From positions 69,075,741-69,139,740 of the forward strand of contig CM041465.1 of the NCBI GenBank assembly GCA_023213395.1: a stretch of DNA of 64,000 nt, read 5' to 3'. The position numbers and the translations under genes were made by a program. The notes below the pieces were generated by a model. It made no database searches, was not told the DNA's origin, and was given only the letters and a program-made list of their open reading frames with translations. Each line of letters opens with the position of its first letter. Positions within the stretch are counted from its first letter, which is position 1. Shown piece by piece: positions 56,647-64,000 of this stretch. Source of the DNA: Cycas panzhihuaensis. Lineage: Eukaryota > Cycadophyta.

Positions 56647-56880
56647 AATGGCTTCCCTCCTAACTATATGACAGATACACTTAGACAAATGGTGAGTAGT
56701 CATTTGACTGTAAACTGAATGGTGATAATTACTCGTTAATTTCAAAGAAAGAAGTGTTGTGTCTGTACTTTGTTAGCTATCACTTGCAAGCTATCTTTTG
56801 TTAGTGAAGGGAGCATTGTCAAGAGCCATTCATTGTACCATTTGGGCCTGAACTATCAGCTATTGCCTGGACTCCGTTCT
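56647..56880 (+). pseudogene. K gag N-terminus
   Basis: ATGGCTTCCC at 56647, then, after a stop and a one-base shift, TDTLRQMVSSHLTV and KLNGDNYSLISKK, the standard opening of Copia gag. Coding resemblance ends near 56880. Confidence 0.65.
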
Positions 56881-57410
56881 TACATACTGATAGTTGCTGG
56901 TCTCAGGACTACCGCCACTATGGGAGCCACCCACACGCTGAGATAACCGTTGCCATCGTGGAGAGCCGTTGCCAAACGGAAGTTCGTCGTCTGTCTGTCC
57001 ACGGAGGTTAAGACGAACCCGCACGGAGCCGGAGCTGGAGCCGCCAAACGAGCCGCCCTAGTCTGCCGCCATCTATGGCTGGACCCATGCTGCTACTGCC
57101 ACTGTAAATAGTTGGAGTCACGTTGCCACGGGATCGCCGTCGTTCAATACCCAGTCGTTACAGCCGTCGTTGCCACCTGCAACTTGGGAGATGACCCGCA
57201 CCAAAGAAGGATGAGCCGTAGCAATGCCGCCGCCGTTATGATATTTCAAAAGCCGCCACCTGCCAGACTGGAAAGGCCTAGCCGTCGAGACGACGAATTG
57301 ACAACCGTCGACGGAAAAGACGTGCCGGGAAGACGCCGTCGCCATTCTAAAATTCGACGCGATTTTGATGGAGCTATAATGCATAAAAATATGCATATTA
57401 GCATATTCTT
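56881..57410. other. GC-rich block inside K
   Basis: About 500 bp rich in CCG, GCC and CGT, sharply unlike the AT-rich surroundings. It has open frames on both strands (57112-57414 plus, 57118-57396 minus), as GC-rich DNA tends to. No domain recognised. Short repeats such as GTTGCCA and GCCGTCG recur. Confidence 0.6.
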
Positions 57411-57419
57411 ATGAATATG

Positions 57420-58440
57420 TTTATTTTAATTCAAGATACTTTTAAAGTTCTTTTATTATAATCCTTTATAAAAGAACTTTAATATAATCTTTTGTGAAAG
57501 ATTTTTTTTTTTTTTATCAAGTGGAGATATCTATCAAGAGAATATTTTGAAGAGATAAGAGGATTAATTTGTCATTTATACTATATATTAATCCTAATTA
57601 AAAATATTTCTCCTTGACTTCACTAAAAGGGATTTTGTTGGTGACTTAAGGATACCTAAGAAGATTTTTTATCCTTCTTTCAAGTATAATTTTGGTGGCA
57701 TACAAGAATACTTTAAGAGGATTTTAATACGACTTAATCCTCTTTTTTAAAAAAAGTATTTCTGAGCGACATAACAAGTACCTCAAGAGGATTATTCTTA
57801 CATAATTCATCATCTTTTAAAGGGTACTATTGGTGACATGTGAAAGAGTATTTCAAGAGGTTTTTTAAAGAACTTTATCCTCTTTGAAATATATTATGAC
57901 GACTTCATTTGAAGGATACTTTAAAAGGAACTTATTAAGTATTTTGTTCTTTTTTTAAAAAGTATCTATTGGTGGAATAAAATAGTACCTTAAGAGGATT
58001 TTAAATTCACTTTATCCTCTTCATTAAGGTACATTTTTTTGGTGGCACATAAGAGTACTTTTAGCAAGTACTTTAAGAGGATCTTAATGTAATTTAATCC
58101 TCTTTAAATGATATGTTTTAATGGTGGTGTAAAAGGGTATAAAACCTTATGAAGACAGTAAGCTTTCAAGCTTAGTATTTTGTCTTCTCTTCAAGGGTAT
58201 TTATTGGCTTCAATGTAAGAGTACTTTATGAGTATTTTCTCAAGTACTTAATCCTCTTTAGAGTTATACTTTGACTCTATTTCTAGAGGGATTTTACAAT
58301 GTACTTTGAGAGTAGTTTTTTAAAGGGGAGTTTTTAATGTAGTTAGTCCTCTTTTTAGAGCACTTTGAAGGGATCTTTTAATGTACTTCCTCTTTAATGA
58401 TGTAAGTTAAAAGGTATTTTAAACCTTTTTATTTGTACTC
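57420..58440. repeat. Array of about ten degenerate AT-rich hairpin units
   Basis: Units of roughly 65-95 bp, each with AAGAGGAT followed 15-25 bases later by ATCCTCTT, that is, a stem and loop. Clear examples start near 57716, 57783, 57855, 57990 and 58073. Units are joined by a GGGTACTTTTGGTGGCA-like spacer. Later units (58157, 58230, 58365) are more decayed. No coding frame runs through it. Confidence 0.8.
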
Positions 58441-58559
58441 TTTTAAGTGTAATTCACCTTGCGGTCACTGAGTGATGTGACACTCATACTTGCGGTGATT
58501 TAAAACACTATTTCTCCTTACTTTTCTTATAAACTTCACAAAATATCTGTGAATTACTA

Positions 58560-58800
58560 GCTAAAAATTTGCTAGATTCACTAAGGCAAAATGTAAGTTC
58601 TATGTATTGTAACACTTTCCAGTCTTACAAAGACCTATGGGAGTGGTTAAAGGAGAAGACAAGAAGCCTAATCAGACCCAATTGTTGGCATTTCACAAGC
58701 GGCACAACATGGTGTCATACGACATGACACGACATGACATTGCAGAATTGGAACCTGGAACACTAGCATTCATCAATTTGCTAGTAATTAATGAGTAGAT
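58560..58800 (+). pseudogene. Possible K gag continuation
   Basis: SYKDLWEWLKEKT near 58630 resembles the DLWDWL block of Copia gag, which normally lies 60-80 residues after the opening seen at 56647. If so, the GC-rich block and hairpin array split this gene. Short, so uncertain. Confidence 0.4.
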
Positions 58801-59297
58801 TGCTCATCTTTATTTGCTTGCATATGATGCAAAATGACTCTTAATGATTTATTAGAGTCTTGATACTTGCTTACTCTTGAAATATGTCTAGTCTCTTCAT
58901 GTGCAGAAATTGAAAGAGACGAGTGACTTATGTTGTTGAATTGTAGAGTATATAACTCTTATCAACCTGCATGATACTTATCATACCTTCGTAAACTACC
59001 TTAACCTCTTTCATTTATGAGTTGGGTAGCTTACTATTGCAGCATATTGTGTTATGGTGATGATAATAGCAATGTTGTAGTGTTAATGAAAACACCTAAC
59101 AATTCTATGAAGCAACAGTGTCTTGGAAAATGACAATAGTGCATAAAATCAAGCACGATATTGTATGCTAAGATTATGACATTTGGAGAAGCAGGACAAT
59201 TAGTGTGATTTTCACGCATTGATGATCACAACTAGCATGTACTGCATGAGGATGATGAAATCCTCTTTGGGAGCTTTGTAAAGGCAACTGCAAAGGC
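58801..59297. other. No recognisable gene
   Basis: AT-rich, no frame or motif that can be assigned. Confidence 0.5.
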
Positions 59298-59540
59298 AAA
59301 TCAACGACAAGATGTGGATGACACTTAGTTCTGGTTGATCATAATCAACGACAGGATGTGCATTGACCACTTAGTTCTGGTTGAGTCAATTCAACGACAG
59401 GATCTGGATGACACTTGGTTCTGGTTGATCCAAATCAACGACAGGATGTGCATAGACCACTTGGTTTTGGTTGATCTCTTGTAGCAGTTAAAAGCCAAAT
59501 CAACGATAGGATGTGCATAGCACCTAAATTCTGGTTGATC
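59298..59540. repeat. Five tandem units of about 45 bp with inverted-repeat ends
   Basis: Each unit opens with AATCAACGACAGGATGTG and closes with TTCTGGTTGAT, so its ends are complementary (ATCAAC and GTTGAT). Units 1 and 3 read GGATGACACTT in the middle; units 2, 4 and 5 read GCAT with GACCACTT or a decayed form of it. Unit 4 is followed by an extra 20 bp. Confidence 0.9.
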
Positions 59541-59669
59541 TCTTGATGTGGATAGCTTATTCCATCAAGACGGTATGCAAAGCAGCAGTCACAACATTCG
59601 AAAAGCCATTTTTGGCTTAATTGACTTCTTTTGACTTCTTCAATTGTTCTCCTAATCTTCAATTAATTA

Positions 59670-60285
59670 ACGGGAACGGCTGGAGCGACGCAGTGCGATT
59701 TCGAAGAGGAAGACAGGTTAGGGTTTGTGTCAGGCGGGGACAGAGGGCGAGTTTCAGGCATCCTGGACGCCATGGCGTCCTTTGAGAAGTGATGGGGACG
59801 GACGGCGAGCATCCTTAGAGGCCCACGGGCTTTCTATTCTCCATACGTTGGCTATGCCTGAGCTCCGCAATGGGAAGGCATGATCCGCACGTGGCTGTGG
59901 TTTGTTTTCTTAGGGACAGAGGCTCCCTTACTTGGCGGCGGCCCTCACACTACTTTAAGCCCCGATCTTCATCCTCTGTGGAGGTTTATCGCTTTGGGCA
60001 GAGAGGGCGTCATACTTACCCGGTGGTGATGAATCGAGTCCGAGTGAACGCTCACCGGGGTTTGAAGTCTACAAAGAATCTATGCTATGCGTAAATGAGA
60101 TAGGCTTTGTGGCCGAAAAAGAGGGCAAAGAGAGAAGGCGGCCCAGAGAAGAACAAAGAACAGATTTCATATTAATCGGTATGTTTTGCTTCACTGGAGT
60201 TTTTAGCCACCAATAAAGTAAAATGGAAAAGATCTTTCCTTCCCGAGCGTAACCAAAACCCTAACGACATTTGGGAAAACTTATA
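59670..60285 (+). promoter_or_regulatory. LINE 5' untranslated region
   Basis: 600 bp, GC-rich at the start (GGAACGGCTGGAGCGACGCA). L1 elements carry an internal promoter here, which is inferred, not seen. A 74-residue frame at 59870-60094 has no known match. Confidence 0.55.
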
Positions 60286-61465
60286 AAGATGTCACGAAAT
60301 CAAATGAGGAAGAATCCTTTGATTTAACCCCCGTGTTTGAAGACAATAAAGTAAGATTGAAAATTCCCTAGCTCAGTCGAAAAACAGAGAATTGTGGGAG
60401 AACCGCCTTGTCGGCAAGTTCTCGTCCTGCATCGGATTGGAACCTATTAGGGTTTGGACGAGGTCCAAATGGAAAACTATGAGCAATGTAGAGGTAATAG
60501 CCATGCCTAAGGGCTGTGTGCTATTCAAATTTGCATCACATGAAGATATGTCTAGTATACTGATCAGGGCACCATGGATGTTCGGTAGAAAAGCTTTATA
60601 TCTTGAGAAATGGCATAGGGACTTTGATCCCTCGATCCCAAAAATTAGGCAAGCCCCTATATGGATCCAACTACCAGGGCTGCCACTACACCATTGGAAC
60701 CTGGAGGTTTTTAAAGGCATCGCGAAAGCGATGGCCCCCCTGCTAGCTGTCGATTCGGCAACGAAGAACAGGAGTAGGCTTATTAATGCCAGAATTTGTG
60801 CCCTGGTGAGACTAGACAAGCCTTTACTAGACGATATTTGGATGGACCTTCCTGACAAAAGCTGGGTACAACCTTTGCACTATGAGTTGGACCATTTTAG
60901 ATGCTCAACATGTAGGAATCTGGGACATCTGCCCCAAAAGTGCCCGGGAGTGCAACCCTCAAAAGAAGATCTAGTAGAGCCAAACAAGAAGGAGAAAGAA
61001 AAAGAGGAGGATCAAGAATGCCCAGGCCGATTGGAGGCGGTCGATACTTCTTATTTGAACCTAGGCTTCGACCCAAACGAGGAGGACACGTTACTAGAGG
61101 AAGACGCACAAGCGGCCCAGGACACTGGGGCTCCGGAGTGCCTAGTCGAAGAGGTTGAGGCTGTGGAACGATCCCCTACGAGGGTTGTTCCGCCGATTGA
61201 TAACGTCTCGCCTAAGCCACTGAGGCAGCAGGAGAAGGAGGTCGAGAAGGGGACGGATATGCCCCCACCGTCTGTCGGTCCAGGCCGTCACGGGCATATG
61301 GATGGGGCTGGGGACGCGGCAACGCCTAGCCCGGAGGAACCTGGGCAGGCAACACTTGATCCAATATTGCAGACGCCTCAAAAGAAGTTGCCGGATGTAG
61401 GAGCCGAGAAGAGGGTTGGCAGACCACCGACAAGAGTCCAAAGAGAGAAAGAATCGGTTGCCTAG
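60286..61465 (+). pseudogene. LINE ORF1, nucleic-acid-binding protein
   Basis: The open part is 60350-61465. It shows the DUF4283 signature of plant L1 ORF1 (ENRLVGKF, MPKGCVLFKF, PWMFGRKALYLEKWHRDFDP, IWIQLPGLPLHHW) and a CCHC knuckle CSTCRNLGHLPQKC about 170 residues in. The acidic, Pro-rich tail is typical. The N-terminal part (FDLTPVFEDNKVRLKIP, about 60318-60371) is in another frame and hits a TAG, so no intact start exists; the frame at 60392 begins with TTG. ORF1 protein coats LINE RNA. Confidence 0.85.
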
Positions 61466-61593
61466 GTTGATCAAGGCACATAGAGAACTCTAAAGGAATC
61501 ATTCCTTGAAGGGCCTACCCTCAGATCCAGTACAGTAGCCAGAGAGCCCCCAAAAGGGGAGACGACTGAGGTTTGGAAACAAAGGAAGAAGCG

Positions 61594-64000
61594 ATGAAAA
61601 TTCTATCATGGAATATTAGGGGCCTTAATGCCCCTTCGAAACAGAGAATCATCAGAGATATGAGAAGAAGACATCAACCGGATTTGATATTCCTGCAAGA
61701 AACAAAACTTAATAAGGAGAATGGATCTAAGATTAGGAACAAAATTTGGAAGCAAGCTGAAGGCATTGAGATGGACTATGCCCAGGGAAGGGGGGGTCTA
61801 ATGGTATTGTGGAATCCGACAATATGGTTGGGAGAAATCTTTTTGATAGAAGAATCCTTCATTTCGGTCCGGTTAACCAGCAAAAGCAATAACACCACAT
61901 GGATCGCCACTAATGTTTATGCCCCAAACCATCAGGAAGCTAGAAAGAGACTTTGGGATAGACTGATTGAGGCCCACAGGGACTGCCGTCTTCCATGGTT
62001 ATTGGCGGGCGATTTTAATTCGGCCTTATGCCCCGGCGATAAGAGAGGGGGCACCGAGGGCTGGACTACTAGTATGAGTGAGTTTAGCGAATTTTTGCAA
62101 CAGGGGGGGTTAGAGGATGTTAACCTTAGGGGTGCCTCCTTCACCTGGACCAATAAAAGGCTGGGGAATAACCTTATACAAATCAGACTGGATAGGGCGC
62201 TGGTCAATTATGATTGGATGAGATGCTTCAAGGATTTCACCCTTGAAGCTTTGCCAAGGATCAGCTCTGATCATTCGCCCCTTTTGATGAATTTCTCGGA
62301 CTCGGGTAAGTTTTTCGGGGCCCCCTTCAGATTTGAATTGATGTGGCTTCGCCACCCAGATCTTAGGAAAGGATCGAGGAATGGTGGAGCATCGGAATTG
62401 AAGGACACGCTATGTACAGATTTTCCAAGAAGTTGGACTGGGTAAAAAGGAAAGTCAAGGTTTGGAATAAGGAAACTTTTCAAAATATTAACGATCAAAA
62501 GGAGAAGACTATCCGGGATTTGAAAGATACCGAGGAACAGATCGAGCGGTTGGGCAGATCTCCAGAGCTGGATAAGGTAGAAAAGGAACCGATCGAGTCT
62601 GGAGGAGATCCTCATTAGAGAGGAAATTCACTGGAGACAAAAATCTAGGGCTCTGTGGTTGGCGTAAGGAGATGTAAATACTAGATTTTTCCATATGACT
62701 ACTGTAAAGCATAGAGCGAATAACAGAATCAGCAAGCTTCAAAGGGATGATGGCACTGAAGTCAGTTCGACAGAGGAAATGAAGGAGCTGGCCAGTGATT
62801 ATTTCAAGGATCTATTTGCGGAGCCGTTGGATGGGGACATGGATTTGAGGAAGGAATTCCTCAATAACATCCCCTGTTTGGTGAATGATGCTCAAAACGC
62901 CCAGATCACAGTTCCATTCACCTAGGACGAGGTTAAGGCGGCGCTCTTCAGTATGAAGAGAGATAAAGCTCCTGGCCCCGACGGTTTCCCTTCGGGGTTT
63001 TTCCAGGAATTTTGGGATATTATCAAGGGGGACTATATGGAAGCGCTCCAAGAATTTTATGCAAACAGGAAGATCTTGCAGGAGTGGCAGACTACCTTCC
63101 TGGTTCTCATCCCTAAAAAAGAGGGAGCGAAAAGGATGGAGGATTTCCGCCCTATAAGCCTTTGCAATGTCAAATATAAAATCTTAACCAAGGTCTTGGT
63201 TAATAGGTTAAAGGAAATTATGCCAAACATCATCTCTCAGAACCAAGATGGTTTTCTCCGGGGAAGACAGATCTACGACGGGTATATAGTTGTCCACGAA
63301 ACTGCCCACTCTGCAGCCGAAAGGAAGGAGCCTGTGATGCTCATCAAGATTGATCTCACGAAGGCCTTTGATAGGGTCTCCAGGAGTGTTCGCTTGATTG
63401 CCTAAGGGCTTTGGCCGGGAGACTTGGCGATCATGGATAAAACTATGTATTGAAATCCGCAGTTTCATTATCATTAATGGTTCGTCTTCTTGTTTCTTCC
63501 CGTGATCTGTGGGCCGAGGCGACCCGCTCTTTCCTTTTTTGTATATCACGATGGCCGAGTTGTTGGGCAGATCCCTGGAGTCCATGAGGAGACAGGGGGT
63601 CATAAACGGTATTAAACCAACATCGGGGATGGACAATGTGGCCCATCACCAATTCGTGGATGATAATATCTTTCTTGGGAAAGCTACAATAAGGGAGGCC
63701 ACCAATTTTAAAGAGATTTTGGGCCACTTCGAGAAGGCCACGAATCAAAAGATAAACTTGAACAAGAGCAATGTATTTTTTATAAATACCCCAGGCCATA
63801 TTCAAGGCGGGGATCGGCAGATGCACGGAGATGGGTATCAAAAAACTTCCCACAACTTACCTTGGCCTTCCTCTATTTGTTGGGAAGATGGCCAAGGATA
63901 TGTGGAATCCCCTTATTGATAGGTTGCAAAGGAAGATGGCTGGATGGAAAGGTGCCCTCTTAAGTCAAGCTGGAAAACTCCAGCTTGTAGCTTCCACGCT
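61594..64000 (+). pseudogene. LINE ORF2, endonuclease and reverse transcriptase (broken)
   Basis: ATG at 61594: MKILSWNIRGLNAP. The endonuclease is intact to about 62340, with LIFLQETKL, VYAPN, AGDFNSALCPGD and SSDHSPLL covering the catalytic Glu, Asp and His. A shift near 62370 moves to the 62412-62618 frame. Stops follow near 62617, 62666 and 62923. RT reads DKAPGPDGFPSGFFQ, FRPISLCNVKYKILTKVL, GRQIYDG and IKIDLTKAFDRVS (62953-63400). A further shift leads to RGDPLFPFLYI and HHQFVDDNIFLG (the F-V-D-D catalytic box), then KINLNKS. It continues past the window edge after a last shift near 63800. Confidence 0.9.

Larger units (their letters stand above)
59670..64000 (+). mobile_element. L1-type LINE, 3' part beyond the window
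   Basis: Plant L1 layout: GC-rich 5' untranslated start (about 59670-60285), ORF1 with DUF4283 and a zinc knuckle, a 128-bp gap, and ORF2 with an APE-type endonuclease and reverse transcriptase. The 3' end, poly(A) and target-site duplication lie outside. Frames are broken, so this copy is not active. GC content rises at about 59669, taken as its 5' boundary. Confidence 0.9.

Noticed and set aside
57112-57414. 100-residue frame in the GC-rich block
   Set aside because: GC-rich DNA lacks stops by chance. A frame of similar length lies on the opposite strand and neither shows a domain.
59298-59540. CRISPR-like regular repeats
   Set aside because: Units are contiguous with no unique spacers, only five copies, in plant nuclear DNA without cas genes. 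It is a minisatellite.
1-64000. Envelope-like gene or extra ORF that would mark a Sirevirus or errantivirus
   Set aside because: No extra long frame follows RT/RNase H in any element. All are plain Copia layouts.

Overview
This window is plant nuclear DNA made almost entirely of retrotransposons. No complete host gene, rRNA gene, tRNA gene or CRISPR array can be supported. The coding remnants are Ty1/Copia polyproteins (gag, protease, integrase, then reverse transcriptase/RNase H), plus one plant-type L1 LINE at the right edge. The primer-binding sites match initiator-tRNA-Met, as is usual for plant Copia. Long AT-rich stretches, deep nesting and heavily decayed copies suggest a large, repeat-rich seed-plant genome. 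A gymnosperm is possible, but the sequence alone does not settle the species. Element letters A to K below are labels for this window only.

Left stack (1-23880). The oldest recognisable layer is Copia E (minus strand). Its right LTR is 23553-23880, and its left LTR survives as 5062-5288. Copia A (minus, 1-5061, running off the left edge) interrupts E's left LTR. Copia B (minus, 5300-19885, TSD CTTAA) landed inside E's polypurine tract. B was hit twice. Element C (6923-9869, TSD GCAAC) is a non-autonomous LTR element with a single gag-like ORF, inside B's reverse transcriptase. Copia D (plus, 13246-19557, TSD ATAAG) lies inside B's right LTR. A also carries a solo LTR of the C family (3805-4389).

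Middle stack (25699-43465). Copia F (minus) contains Copia G (plus, 32129-42635, TSD GAGCT). G contains the related Copia H (minus, 36690-41969, TSD GGATA) within its RNase H region. LTR divergence, counted by eye, agrees with the nesting order: E is most diverged, then G, then B and H, then D.

Right part (43466-64000). Element I is a tandem array of a deletion derivative with period about 1.82 kb (43607-46790). It is followed by poorly recognisable DNA with a pair of direct repeats (48644-49552). Copia J (plus, about 52190-56206) ends abruptly in reverse transcriptase against an LTR at 56207-56561 (element K). K's gag appears split by a GC-rich block and an unusual array of AT-rich hairpin repeats (57420-58440). 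A second array of roughly 45-bp units with inverted-repeat ends lies at 59298-59540. An L1-type LINE (from about 59670, plus strand) then runs off the right edge.

The elements do not form a pathway. Gag would form particles, protease cleaves the polyprotein, integrase inserts cDNA and RT/RNase H makes it. Nearly every copy here has frameshifts, nonsense codons or active-site changes, so most are dead. The best candidates for something unusual are element C (long open gag-only frame), the hairpin array, the tandem LTR array I, and the recurrent loss of the same catalytic integrase aspartate in four elements. I found no clear new enzymatic or defence system.
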